Shown: piece by piece, positions 37,106 through 47,417 of the stretch | Layout: each line of letters opens with the position of its first letter | How positions within the stretch are numbered: the stretch's first letter is position 1 | Assembly (NCBI RefSeq): GCF_000317305.3 | Contig: NC_023036.2 | Span: forward strand, 5,146,001 to 5,210,000 | Length of the DNA stretch: 64,000 nucleotides | Reading direction: 5' to 3' | Origin: Mycolicibacterium neoaurum VKM Ac-1815D | GTDB taxonomy: Bacteria; Actinomycetota; Actinomycetes; Mycobacteriales; Mycobacteriaceae | Position numbers and translations under genes: made by a program | Notes under the pieces: generated by a model | What the model was told of the DNA's origin: nothing | The model's input: the letters and a program-made list of their open reading frames with translations, nothing else | Databases searched by the model: none

Positions 37106-38971
37106 ATGGAGATCTCAGCCCGTCCCTACTTCAAGGCGGGAGTCGCCCTGACAGCGGCCAGCGCCATCGCGCTCACCCCGCTGATGGTCCCGACCGAGGG
37201 CCGTACCTTTGCGATACCCAAGGTCAGCACGGCTGAGGTGCAGTTGGCTGCCGTCATCAACCCCGCCGATGTCGACCGGTTGATCGCGGCGCTGCGCACC
37301 GGCCTCGCCGATATCACCACCGGCATCGGGTCGGTCGAGACCTTCACCACCGACACCCTTGCCGGTGCCCTCGCCGAGGCCCAGCGCCTCAACACCGGTT
37401 TCTGGGACCCCATCGTCGCTGCCGCCGGTACCGGTGTCCTCGGCTCACTGGTGACCGCGGTCAGCAACTACTCTCAGGCCAGCCTGGCGATGACGGCGGA
37501 GAGCATCAACGGGGTCGCCGGCTCGACTGTCACACTGCCCGGCGATATCACCAACATCATCGGCAGCACCCTGATCGGCTCGCTGAACACCGCGCTGTAC
37601 GCCATCACCGATGTGATCAACAACCCGTTCAAGTTGTCCAGCTACACCGGTCTGCTGGCCGGCGTGGTGAACATCATCGGCGACGCCCTGGTGGGGCAGG
37701 ACCCCAACCATGACACCGGCCTGTTGTCCGGGCCTGCCGGAACCAACAGCATTTTGTCGACCGCGCTGATTGCCACCCTCGGCGGGGTCGTCGGCACCGT
37801 CGGCCTGGGCTTCAGTGGGATCACCGGCCAGGTCAATCTCGCGGTGGACTCGCTGAACGCCGCACTGGACACACTCGCCCAGCAGAGCGGCAGTCAGCTG
37901 CTCACCGGAGTGGTCGGTCTCATCCAGGGTCTGGCCATCAACCCGATCAAGATCATCAACAACGCCGGCGTTCTCAACGGGCTGGTCGATATCGGCTTCC
38001 CGCTGCTCGGTGCGGTGTCCCCGATCACGGACGCCACCGCGAAAGCCGTGATCGGCGTGCAGAACGGCCTCAATGTCGCACTGGACGCCATCGGATCCAA
38101 TCCTCTCGATCTGGCCAGTTACACCACCGCGCTGGGTGGACTGTTCAACGGCGGATTCGACGTCACGGGTGCGGGTATCACGATCGGCACCTCGCTGCTC
38201 ACCACGCCCGGCAACGTGCTGGCCGGTGTCACCAAGACGACCGCGGGCCTCGTCACCGAGCTGACCACGAATCTCGCCGCGACCGTCGCCGCGGCCCTCA
38301 CCCAGATCGGCCTGGGCCAGGCCGCCGAACTGGTGGTCAACCTGGGCGCCGCGGTCAACACAGCGGTCAACTCGGTCCGCGATATCGTCGCCGACAACGT
38401 GATCGGTGGGATCAACGGTGTCATCACCAACATCAGCACCGGCCTGAACGGCGTCAACGAGAACGCCAGGACCATCATCGACAACCTGCTCAACTACCAC
38501 CCGGTGGCTCCGGCCGGCGCGACTGCCGACTCGCTCGGTGCCGGCCCGGAGGGTGGCGAGGTGGCCGCGTCGTTGGTCTCCAGTGACGCGACGAACGAGG
38601 CCGAGACTCAGGAAGCGGCCGCATCCGAGGAGAAGGCAGCGGTGACGGAGGAATCGACCGAGGAGTCGACCGAGGAGCTAACCTCGGTCACCGAAACCTC
38701 GACCAGTGAACAGGATTCCGAGGACTCGGAGACCGCCGAGTCCACCCGGACGGCCTTCATCACCTCCGCATCCGAGAGTGCCGAATCCGAGAGCACCACC
38801 GACGGAACCGAGGACACCGGCAAGACCGCTGCGCGGACGAACGGGGCGGGTACCGCCGCCCCGTCCGTCACCGAGTCGGTGTCCACAGATACCGCCGCGG
38901 CCAACGAGTCGACCGATCGTTCCGAAGGGCCCGACCGGAGTGCGTCCGCCGGAGGCGACAGCACCGACTGA
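37106..38971 (+). CDS. Secreted hydrophobic repeat protein, GjpA-like porin candidate
   Basis: This 621-residue protein starts MEISARPYFKAGVALTAASA, an apparent signal peptide to about residue 38 (cleavage before VQLAA is plausible). The body (about 45-465) is rich in Ala, Gly, Val, Leu, Asn and Thr with loosely repeated segments such as NPFKLSSYTGLLAGVVN and NPLDLASYTTALGGLFNGG. The tail (about 470-621) is a low-complexity Ser/Thr/Glu-rich acidic region. The N-terminus resembles actinobacterial proteins annotated as outer-membrane porin GjpA, which is the basis for the call; this is from memory. ATG 37106 was chosen for AAGGGGA upstream. In M. tuberculosis PPE64 occupies this place between kstR2 and ipdF. 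A terminator follows (38989-39034). Confidence 0.6.
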   Translation: MEISARPYFKAGVALTAASAIALTPLMVPTEGRTFAIPKVSTAEVQLAAVINPADVDRLIAALRTGLADITTGIGSVETFTTDTLAGALAEAQRLNTGFWDPIVAAAGTGVLGSLVTAVSNYSQASLAMTAESINGVAGSTVTLPGDITNIIGSTLIGSLNTALYAITDVINNPFKLSSYTGLLAGVVNIIGDALVGQDPNHDTGLLSGPAGTNSILSTALIATLGGVVGTVGLGFSGITGQVNLAVDSLNAALDTLAQQSGSQLLTGVVGLIQGLAINPIKIINNAGVLNGLVDIGFPLLGAVSPITDATAKAVIGVQNGLNVALDAIGSNPLDLASYTTALGGLFNGGFDVTGAGITIGTSLLTTPGNVLAGVTKTTAGLVTELTTNLAATVAAALTQIGLGQAAELVVNLGAAVNTAVNSVRDIVADNVIGGINGVITNISTGLNGVNENARTIIDNLLNYHPVAPAGATADSLGAGPEGGEVAASLVSSDATNEAETQEAAASEEKAAVTEESTEESTEELTSVTETSTSEQDSEDSETAESTRTAFITSASESAESESTTDGTEDTGKTAARTNGAGTAAPSVTESVSTDTAAANESTDRSEGPDRSASAGGDSTD

Positions 38972-38988
38972 CCGGACCCGATATCGAG

Positions 38989-39034
38989 CACCACGCCGCA
39001 GCGCCCTGTCCGGGCCGCTGCGGCGTGGTGTTTT
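38989..39034 (+). terminator. Intrinsic terminator after the porin-like gene
   Basis: Arms of 15 bases (38989-39003 and 39016-39030) pair perfectly around a 12-base loop, followed by TTTT (39031-39034). It ends the porin-like gene, whose stop is 17 bases upstream, and separates it from the convergent ipdF gene. Confidence 0.9.
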
Positions 39035-39054
39035 ATAGGTCAGCTGTCGGTCGG

Positions 39055-39842
39055 TCAGGCGCGCTGGCTGGAGACCGAGATGACCTCTCCGGTCAGATAA
39101 CTGGAGTAGTCGCTGGCCAAGAAGGCGATGGTGGATGCGATCTCCCAGGGCTCGGCCGCACGGCCGAAGGCCTCGTCGCCGGCGAGGCGGTCCAGCAGCT
39201 CTGCCGACGAGGTCTTCTCCAGAAACTTGTGCCGCGCGATGCTCGGGGACACCGCATTGATCCGGACCCCGTACTCGACGGCTTCGATTGCGCTGCAGCG
39301 GGTCAGCGCCATGACGCCCGCCTTGGCCGCGGCGTAGTGCGACTGCGAGTGCTGGGCACGCCAGCCCAGCACGCTGGCGTTGTTGACGATGACACCGCCG
39401 TGCGGCGCGTCCCGGAAGTAGCGCAACGCGGCCCGGGTGGCGCGCATGACCGAGGTCAGCGTCACGTTGACGACGCGGTCCCATTCCTCGTCGGTCATAT
39501 CGATGACGGGAGTCTGCCCACCGAGACCGGCATTGTTGACCAGAACATCCAGGCGGCCCGCCTTCTGCACCGCTTCGGTGATCAGGTTGTCGACGGCCGC
39601 GGTGGAGGTGACATCGCAGACCACCGCATCGACCTTGCCCAATCCCAGTGCCGCCAGCTCCTCTCTGGTCTCACCGAGCCGACGCTCGTGGAAGTCGGAG
39701 ACCACGACGTCGGCACCCTCCAACAGTGCCCGCCGAGCGGTGGTCGACCCGATCCCGGTACCGGCCGCCGCGGTGACCAGGACGACCTTTCCCTTCAGAA
39801 GTCCGTGTCCGGCAATCTCTTCGGGTATTTCTGACAGGCTCA

Positions 39843-39843
<1 letters not shown>
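39055..39843 (-). CDS. ipdF: Short-chain dehydrogenase IpdF
   Basis: This 262-residue SDR matches Rv3559c, which oxidises the 5-hydroxy group on the HIP-CoA side of steroid C/D-ring degradation. It has TAAAGTGIGSTTARR at the cofactor site, NNAGLGGQTP, the catalytic Ser in NNASVLGWRA and YAAAK. ATG 39843 overlaps the fadE30 stop by one base (TGATG). It is downstream of fadE30 and shares the KstR2-controlled promoter at 41.0 kb. Confidence 0.92.
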
Positions 39844-40991
<1,148 letters not shown>

Positions 40992-41007
40992 CCTTGTAGG
41001 CTAACCT

Positions 41008-41021
41008 ACCAAGCACTTGCT
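41008..41021. promoter_or_regulatory. KstR2 operator between fadE30 and fadD3
   Basis: ACCAAGCACTTGCT matches the KstR2 consensus and is identical to the box in front of kstR2. It is centred in the 47-base gap between divergent starts, so a single repressor dimer set should control both the fadE30-ipdF and the fadD3-fadE31-fadE32-fadE33 operons. Confidence 0.9.
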
Positions 41022-41038
41022 TTGTTAGAGGAGCGTCA

Positions 41039-42610
41039 ATGACGAGCGACCCGCAGGCCGGTGGGCAGCGCAGCGACCGGGGAATCAGAACCGTTCCGGC
41101 GGTCCTGGACCGGATTGCCGTGCAGTTTTCCGACCACGATGCGGTGGTGACGGCCGACAGACGTCTCACCTACCGGCAGCTCCGCGACGAGGTTCGGCGC
41201 GCGGCCGCCGCGATGATCGATCTCGGAGTGGCCGCGGGCGACCGCGTGGCCATCTGGTCGCCGAATACCTGGCATTGGGTGGTCGCCGCGCTGGCCACCC
41301 ACTATGCGGGCGCCATCGTGGTCCCGCTGAACACCCGCTACACCGCCTCCGAGGCGGCCGACATCCTTGCGCGCACAGCCACTCCGCTGTTGATCGCCGC
41401 CGGAGAGTTCCTCGGCGCCGACCGCACCGGCCAGCTCGACCGCGCCGCGTTGCCCGCACTGCGCGATATCGTGCGGATCCCCATCGACGCGCAGGACGGC
41501 ACCTGGGACGACTTCATGAGCCGCGGCGACAACGATGGCGCATTGGCCGCCGTCGACGTCCGCGCCGCCGCGGTCTCCCCCGACGACGTGTCCGACATCC
41601 TGTTCACCTCCGGCACCACCGGCCGCAGCAAGGGCGTGCGGTGCGCACACCGGCAATCCCTGGACGCCTCGGCCGCCTGGGCGGCCTGCGGGCAGGTCAC
41701 CGACACCGACCGCTACCTGTGCATCAACCCGTTCTTTCACAACTTCGGTTACAAGGCAGGCATTCTCGCGTGCCTGCAAAGCGGAGCCACGCTCTATCCC
41801 CTGCTCACCTTCGATCCCGAGCAGGCCATGAAGGCCGTCGCCGAACACCGGATCACCGTGCTGCCGGGTCCGCCCACGATCTACCAGACCCTGCTGGACC
41901 ACCCACGCCGCGCCGACTACGACCTGTCGTCCCTGCGGTTCGCGGTGACCGGGGCCGCCGTCGTGCCCGTCGTGCTGATCGAACGGATGCAATCCGAGCT
42001 CGACATCGACATCGTGCTGACCGCCTACGGATTGACCGAGGCCGCCGGCTTCGGCACCATGTGCCGCGCCGACGACGATGCCGTCACCGTGGCCACCACC
42101 TGTGGGCGCCCCATCGCCGAGTTCGAGCTTCGTCTCGACGACTCCGGTGAGGTTCTGCTGCGCGGGCCCAATGTCATGCTGGGCTACCTCGATGATCCGG
42201 AGGCCACCGCGGCCGCCATCGACGAAGACGGCTGGCTGCACACCGGCGATATCGGCAGGCTCGACGACGCGGGCAATCTCACCATCACCGACCGGCTCAA
42301 GGACATGTACATCTGCGGCGGGTTCAATGTCTACCCCGCCGAGATCGAACAGGTACTGGCCCGTCTCGACGGGGTTGCCGAGTCCGCGGTGATCGGCGTT
42401 CCCGACGATCGCCTCGGCGAGGTCGGCAGGGCCTTCGTGGTGACCAAGCCCGGTGCCGATCTCGACGAGGAGACCGTCATCGCGCACACCCGCACACATC
42501 TGGCGAATTTCAAGGTGCCCCGTTCGGTGGTGTTCCTCGACGTGCTGCCACGCAACCCTGGAGGCAAAGTGGTCAAACCGACGCTGCGCGAACTCGACGG
42601 GAGGAGCTGA
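41039..42610 (+). CDS. fadD3: HIP-CoA synthetase FadD3
   Basis: This 523-residue acyl-CoA synthetase matches Rv3561, which activates HIP (the propionate left after rings A and B are removed) to HIP-CoA, the KstR2 effector. The ATP motif is LFTSGTTGRSKGV (about 189-201), then TAYGLTEAAG, LHTGDIGRLDD and the hinge DRLKDMYICGGFNVYPAEIE. The catalytic Lys is in NPGGKVVKPTL near the C-terminus. ATG 41039 has GAGGAG eight bases upstream. Making the inducer, it should act early in derepression of the regulon. Confidence 0.93.
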   Translation: MTSDPQAGGQRSDRGIRTVPAVLDRIAVQFSDHDAVVTADRRLTYRQLRDEVRRAAAAMIDLGVAAGDRVAIWSPNTWHWVVAALATHYAGAIVVPLNTRYTASEAADILARTATPLLIAAGEFLGADRTGQLDRAALPALRDIVRIPIDAQDGTWDDFMSRGDNDGALAAVDVRAAAVSPDDVSDILFTSGTTGRSKGVRCAHRQSLDASAAWAACGQVTDTDRYLCINPFFHNFGYKAGILACLQSGATLYPLLTFDPEQAMKAVAEHRITVLPGPPTIYQTLLDHPRRADYDLSSLRFAVTGAAVVPVVLIERMQSELDIDIVLTAYGLTEAAGFGTMCRADDDAVTVATTCGRPIAEFELRLDDSGEVLLRGPNVMLGYLDDPEATAAAIDEDGWLHTGDIGRLDDAGNLTITDRLKDMYICGGFNVYPAEIEQVLARLDGVAESAVIGVPDDRLGEVGRAFVVTKPGADLDEETVIAHTRTHLANFKVPRSVVFLDVLPRNPGGKVVKPTLRELDGRS

Positions 42611-42611
42611 G

Positions 42612-43760
42612 ATGGATCTGACATTCGACGAGGACAGCGAGGCGTTCCGCCACGAGGTCCGCGAATTCCTCGACGCCAACCGGGATTCGTTCCCCACCAA
42701 GTCGTATGACACCCGTGAGGGATTCGACCAGCATCGGACCTGGGACAAGGTGCTCTTCGACGCCGGGTTGTCGGTGATCGCCTGGCCGCAGAAGTACGGC
42801 GGCCGGGACGCCAGCCTGCTGCAGTGGGTGGTCTTCGAGGAGGAGTACTTCCGCGCCGGCGCCCCCGGCAGGGCCAGCGCCAACGGCACGTCGATGCTGG
42901 CGCCTACGCTGTTCGCGCACGGCACCGAAGAACAGCTGGACCGGGTGCTGCCCAAAATGGCCAGCGGTGAGGAGATCTGGGCGCAGGCGTGGTCCGAGCC
43001 CGAGTCGGGCAGTGACCTGGCATCGCTGCGTTCCACCGCCACCCGCACCGAGGGCGGCTGGCTGCTCAACGGTCAGAAGATATGGAGTTCGCGCGCCGTG
43101 TTTGGCGAGCGGGCCTTCGGCCTCTTCCGGTCCGACCCGCAGGCACAGCGACACAAGGGCCTGACCTACTTCATGTTCGACCTGCACGCCCAGGGTGTCA
43201 CGGTGCGGCCGATCGCCCAGCTCGGCGGCGACACCGGTTTCGGTGAGATCTTCCTCGACGATGTGTTCGTTCCCGACGAGGATGTCATCGGCGAGGCCAA
43301 TGACGGCTGGCGCGCGGCGATGAGCACGTCGAGCAACGAGCGCGGTATGTCCCTGCGCAGTCCGGCGCGGTTCCTCGCGCCGGCGGAACGACTTGTGAAG
43401 CAGTGGAAGGCCAACCCGGATCCGGTGTTCACCGATCGCGTTGCCGATGCCTGGATCAAGGCCCAGGCATATCGCCTGCACACCTTCGGCACCGTCACCC
43501 GGCTGGCAGGCGGTGGTGAACTCGGCGCGGAATCCTCGGTGACGAAGGTGTTCTGGTCGGATCTGGATGTCGCACTGCACCAGACCGCACTGGATCTGCA
43601 GGGCGCCGACGCCGAGATCGTCGACCAGACGACCGAGGGTCTGCTGTTCGCGCTCGGCGGGCCGATCTACGCCGGCACCAACGAGATCCAGCGCAACATC
43701 ATCGCCGAGCGCCTGCTGGGCCTGCCACGTGAGATTTCTGGGGGGAAGCCCAAGTCATGA
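42612..43760 (+). CDS. fadE31: Acyl-CoA dehydrogenase FadE31
   Basis: This 382-residue protein matches Rv3562. It has IAWPQKYGGRDASLLQWVVF, AQAWSEPESGSDLASLRST, KIWSSRAVFGERAFGLF and the C-terminal YAGTNEIQRNIIAERLLGLP. It probably pairs with a smaller FadE subunit, most likely FadE32 next door, as heteromeric steroid acyl-CoA dehydrogenases do; the substrate is a late C/D-ring CoA ester not fixed by sequence. ATG 42612 lies one base after the fadD3 stop with GGGAGG upstream. Its stop overlaps fadE32 (ATGA). Confidence 0.92.
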   Translation: MDLTFDEDSEAFRHEVREFLDANRDSFPTKSYDTREGFDQHRTWDKVLFDAGLSVIAWPQKYGGRDASLLQWVVFEEEYFRAGAPGRASANGTSMLAPTLFAHGTEEQLDRVLPKMASGEEIWAQAWSEPESGSDLASLRSTATRTEGGWLLNGQKIWSSRAVFGERAFGLFRSDPQAQRHKGLTYFMFDLHAQGVTVRPIAQLGGDTGFGEIFLDDVFVPDEDVIGEANDGWRAAMSTSSNERGMSLRSPARFLAPAERLVKQWKANPDPVFTDRVADAWIKAQAYRLHTFGTVTRLAGGGELGAESSVTKVFWSDLDVALHQTALDLQGADAEIVDQTTEGLLFALGGPIYAGTNEIQRNIIAERLLGLPREISGGKPKS

Positions 43761-44713
43761 ACTTCGAGATAGACGACCAGCAGCGCGATTTCGCGTCGAG
43801 CATCGATGCCGCACTCGGCGCGGCCGACGTACCGGCCGCAATCCGGGCCTGGGCCGACGGCGATTCCGCCCCCGCCCGCAAGGTGTGGGCACAGCTCACC
43901 GACCTCGGCGTGACCGCCCTGTCGGTCGCCGAGAAGTTCGACGGGATCGAGGCGCAACCGATCGATCTGGTGGTGGCACTGGAACGGCTGGGTTACTGGG
44001 CCGTGCCGGGTCCGGTCACCGAATCGATTGCCGTGGCGCCCATCCTGCTCGCCGACGACGAACGATCCGCGGCGCTGGCTGCCGGGGAGCTGATTGCCAC
44101 CGTCGCACTGCCGCCGCAGGTGCCCTACGCCGTCAACGCGGACTTCGCGGGGCTGACGCTGTTGGCCGGTGATGGTCGGGTAGCGGAGGCGACACCGGGC
44201 GCAGCGCACGATTCGGTCGATCCCACGCGGCGGCTCTTCGAGGTGGACGCATCCGGGGACGGACAGTCCGCCGATACCGCACGCGCCTACGAGTTCGGTG
44301 TGTTGGCCACGGCCGCCCAGCTGGTCGGTGCCGGACAGGCGATGCTGGACCTGTCGGTGTCCTATGCCAAGCAGCGCACCCAGTTCGGCCGGGTGATCGG
44401 CTCCTACCAGGCGATCAAGCACAAGCTCGCCGATGTCCACATCGCTGTCGAGATGGCTCGCCCGCTGGTCCATGGGGCGGCGTTGGCGCTTGCCGACGGG
44501 TCACCGGACACTGCCCGCGATGTGAGCGCGGCCAAGGTGGCCGCCGCCGATGCCGCGCTGCTGGCGGCGCGTTCGTCACTGCAGACCCACGGCGCCATCG
44601 GATTCACCCAGGAACACGACCTGTCGCTGCTGCTCCTCCGAGTGCAGGCGCTGCGCTCGGCATGGGGTGACCCGGCCCTGCACCGTCGCCGCCTGTTGGA
44701 GGTCCTTTCGTGA
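43757..44713 (+). CDS. fadE32: Acyl-CoA dehydrogenase-like subunit FadE32
   Basis: This 318-residue short subunit matches Rv3563. The N-terminal helical region is divergent. The C-terminal domain keeps KQRTQFGRVIGSYQAIKHKLAD (split here across about 210-231) and LQTHGAIGFTQEHDLSLLL. Short FadE proteins of this type contribute part of the FAD site in heterotetramers. It overlaps fadE31 and fadE33 by four bases on either side, indicating coupled translation of the three. Confidence 0.9.
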   Translation: MNFEIDDQQRDFASSIDAALGAADVPAAIRAWADGDSAPARKVWAQLTDLGVTALSVAEKFDGIEAQPIDLVVALERLGYWAVPGPVTESIAVAPILLADDERSAALAAGELIATVALPPQVPYAVNADFAGLTLLAGDGRVAEATPGAAHDSVDPTRRLFEVDASGDGQSADTARAYEFGVLATAAQLVGAGQAMLDLSVSYAKQRTQFGRVIGSYQAIKHKLADVHIAVEMARPLVHGAALALADGSPDTARDVSAAKVAAADAALLAARSSLQTHGAIGFTQEHDLSLLLLRVQALRSAWGDPALHRRRLLEVLS

Positions 44714-45645
44714 GTGAAGAACGCGAACTGCTGCGCTCCACCGTTGCGGCACTGGTCGACAAGCACGCCACCCCCGAAGCGGTCCGTACCGCGATGGAGT
44801 CCGACCGCGGCTACGACGAGTCGCTGTGGAAGCTGTTGTGCGAGCAGGTCGGTGCCGCAGCACTGGTCATCCCCGAGGATCTCGGTGGGGCCGGCGGTGA
44901 GCTCGCCGATGCCGCCGTCGTCCTGGAGGAGCTCGGTAAGGCGCTGGTACCCACGCCGCTGCTGGGTACCACGCTGGCCGAGCTGGCCCTGCTGCATGCC
45001 GGGGACCACGAGTTGTTGGAAGGGTTGGCCGAGGGCGCCTCGATCGGCACGGTGGTCTTCGATCCCGAGTATGTCGTCAACGGTGACATCGCCGATATCG
45101 TTATCGCCGCCGACGGGACCGAGCTGACCAGGTGGACGGATGTCACCGCGAAGCCGCACGCGACGATGGACCTGACCCGACGGCTGTCGTCGGTGACCGC
45201 CGGCGAGACCGCCGCGCTGGGAGCCGATCCCGGCCTCGCCGACACCGCTGCCCTGTTGCTGGCCGCAGAACAGATCGGTGCCGCCGCCCGAGCGCTCGAC
45301 CTCACGGTGGCCTATACCAAGGACCGGGTGCAATTCGGCAGGCCGATCGGCAGCTTCCAGGCGCTCAAACACCGCATGGCCGATCTCTACGTCACGGTGC
45401 AATCGGCACGGGCGGTCATCTACGACGCCATCGCCGATCCGTCCCCGGCGTCGGCCTCACTGGCACGGGTGTTCGCCAGCGAAGCGCTGACCGACGTGGC
45501 CGCCGAAGCGGTGCAGCTACACGGTGGCATCGCCATCACCTGGGAGCACGACATCCAGCTGTACTTCAAGCGGGCGCATGCCAGTGCTCAGCTGCTCGGG
45601 CCTCCCCGTGAGCACCTGCGTCGTCTGGAAGCTCAAGTTTTCTAG
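44710..45645 (+). CDS. fadE33: Acyl-CoA dehydrogenase-like subunit FadE33 (IpdE2)
   Basis: This 311-residue protein matches Rv3564 and partners FadE30 as IpdE2. It has ALVIPEDLGGAGGELADAAV, DRVQFGRPIGSFQALKHRMA and LHGGIAITWEHDIQLYFKRA, the C-terminal elements that contact flavin and CoA. The GTG start at 44710 overlaps the fadE32 stop (GTGA). It is the last gene of the fadD3 operon and is convergent with a cysteine hydrolase gene 21 bases away. Confidence 0.9.
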   Translation: MSEERELLRSTVAALVDKHATPEAVRTAMESDRGYDESLWKLLCEQVGAAALVIPEDLGGAGGELADAAVVLEELGKALVPTPLLGTTLAELALLHAGDHELLEGLAEGASIGTVVFDPEYVVNGDIADIVIAADGTELTRWTDVTAKPHATMDLTRRLSSVTAGETAALGADPGLADTAALLLAAEQIGAAARALDLTVAYTKDRVQFGRPIGSFQALKHRMADLYVTVQSARAVIYDAIADPSPASASLARVFASEALTDVAAEAVQLHGGIAITWEHDIQLYFKRAHASAQLLGPPREHLRRLEAQVF

Positions 45646-45666
45646 GCGGCTCGCCGCCATTTCGTT

Positions 45667-46218
45667 CTAGGCCAGTTCCACGTCATCGGCATCGACGACC
45701 GCGGCCGTGCGTCCCGGCGCGCTCTGGTGCGCCCAGTACAGGTTGGTGTGTGCGACAACCATTTCCGGCGGCGGTGCACCCCACTGCGTGAGATCGACGG
45801 TGGTGTGCGCGTCCCCGACCAGCGTGACGTCATAGCCGCGGACGAAGGCGCCGTGGATGGTTGATCGGACGCACTGATCGCTGCAGGCGCCGGCCACCAC
45901 CAACCTGCCGACTCGCAGGCCGGCCAGCACATCCTCGAGGTCGGTCGCCTCGAACGAGTCACCGTGCTTCTTCTCGATGACCGGTTCCGTCTGGCCGGGC
46001 ACCAGTTCGTCGACGATGCACCAGCCGGCGCTGCCGAGCAACAGTTCGTCATCGGAATGCCGCACCCAGACCACCGGCACCTTCTCGGCCCGCGCCCGGT
46101 CGACCAGCCTGCCGATGGCGGCGACGACCTCGTCACGACGTACCGCGTCGGCAACGACCTGTTCCTGGACGTCGACGACGACGAGTGCGCTGTGCGGCCG
46201 GTCGTGCAGCGTGGTCAT
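45667..46218 (-). CDS. Isochorismatase-family cysteine hydrolase
   Basis: This 183-residue protein has the catalytic triad of the family: Asp in ALVVVDVQEQV (about residue 15), Lys in VIEKKHGDSF (about 83) and Cys in AGACSDQCVRSTI (about 115). Members hydrolyse amides such as nicotinamide, ureidomalonate-type compounds or isochorismate; the substrate here cannot be inferred. It diverges from the aminotransferase gene with only 26 bases between the start codons. ATG 46218 is the only reasonable start. Confidence 0.82.
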   Translation of the reverse strand: MTTLHDRPHSALVVVDVQEQVVADAVRRDEVVAAIGRLVDRARAEKVPVVWVRHSDDELLLGSAGWCIVDELVPGQTEPVIEKKHGDSFEATDLEDVLAGLRVGRLVVAGACSDQCVRSTIHGAFVRGYDVTLVGDAHTTVDLTQWGAPPPEMVVAHTNLYWAHQSAPGRTAAVVDADDVELA

Positions 46219-46244
46219 GGTGACCGCAGACTAGCCTGGATTCG

Positions 46245-47417
46245 ATGTCTACTGAAGCTCTGCGCGCCGGAATCCCGCCGTTCTACGTGATGGACGTCTG
46301 GCTGGCCGCGGCCGAACGCCAGCGCACCCACGGCGACCTGGTGAACCTGTCCGCGGGCCAGCCCAGCGCACAGGCCCCGGAGCCGATCCGCGCTGCCGCC
46401 GCAGCGGCGCTGGCCGGCCACAACCTGGGATACACCGTGGCACTGGGCATCCCGGAACTGCGGACGGCCATCGCGGAGTCGTACCGCACCAAGCATGGGA
46501 TAGATGTCGACATGGACGCCGTGGTCATCACCACCGGGTCGACCGGCGGATTCCTGCTCGCCTTCCTGTCCTGCTTCGACGTCGGCGACCGCGTCGCGGT
46601 GACCAGCCCCGGGTACCCGTGCTACCGCAACATCCTGTCGGCACTCGGATGCGAGGTCGTCGAGGTGCCGTGCGGTCCCGACACCCGTTTCCAGCCGACG
46701 GTGGCGATGCTCGATGCGCTCGACCCGCCGGTGAAGGGGTTGATCATCGCCAGTCCAGCCAACCCGACCGGCACGATCATCCCGTCCGCAGATCTGGCCG
46801 CCATCGTGTCGTGGTGCGACGAACGCGACGTGCAGTTGGTCAGCGATGAGATCTACCACGGTCTGGAGTATCAGGGTGCGCCCGCGACCAGTTCCGCATG
46901 GGAGACTTCCCGCAATCCCATTGTCGTCAACAGCTTCTCGAAGTACTTCGCCATGACGGGTTGGCGACTGGGCTGGCTGCTGGTACCCGCGCCGCTGCGT
47001 CGTGCGATCGACCGCCTGACCGGGAACTTCTCCATTTGTCCGCCGACGCTGCCACAACTGGCCGCGGTCGCGGCGTTCGATCCGGCATCGCTGGCCGAGG
47101 CGGAAGCACTGGTTCGGGGCTACACCGCCAATCGTGAGGTGCTGCTGACCGGTTTGGCCCAGATCGGTCTGGATCGCCTGGCCCCAGCCGACGGGGCGTT
47201 CTACGTGTACGCCGACATCTCCGAGTACTCCACTGATTCGCTCGACTTCTGCGCCCGCCTGCTCGCCGATACCGGGGTGGCCATCGCACCGGGCGTGGAT
47301 TTCGACACCGTGCACGGTGGATCGTTCGTGCGGTTGTCCTTCGCCGGTGCAGCATCGGATATCACCACAGCGCTGGAGCGGATGGGGCCGTGGTTGGCAG
47401 GCCAGAGCGGCCGGTAG
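46245..47417 (+). CDS. aspB: Class I/II aminotransferase (AspB-like, Rv3565 position)
   Basis: This 390-residue PLP-dependent aminotransferase has LVNLSAGQPS near the N-terminus, NLGYTVALGIPELRTAIAE, SPANPTGTIIPSADL, DEIYHGLEYQG and the PLP-binding Lys in NSFSKYFAMTGWRLGWL (about Lys230). The C-terminal Arg that binds substrate carboxylate lies in SFVRLSFAG. The place just after the fadE33 block matches aspB (Rv3565). The true amino donor is not known. ATG 46245 has no ribosome site and a TAGCCT-like -10 lies just upstream, so the message may be leaderless (inference). Confidence 0.85.
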   Translation: MSTEALRAGIPPFYVMDVWLAAAERQRTHGDLVNLSAGQPSAQAPEPIRAAAAAALAGHNLGYTVALGIPELRTAIAESYRTKHGIDVDMDAVVITTGSTGGFLLAFLSCFDVGDRVAVTSPGYPCYRNILSALGCEVVEVPCGPDTRFQPTVAMLDALDPPVKGLIIASPANPTGTIIPSADLAAIVSWCDERDVQLVSDEIYHGLEYQGAPATSSAWETSRNPIVVNSFSKYFAMTGWRLGWLLVPAPLRRAIDRLTGNFSICPPTLPQLAAVAAFDPASLAEAEALVRGYTANREVLLTGLAQIGLDRLAPADGAFYVYADISEYSTDSLDFCARLLADTGVAIAPGVDFDTVHGGSFVRLSFAGAASDITTALERMGPWLAGQSGR

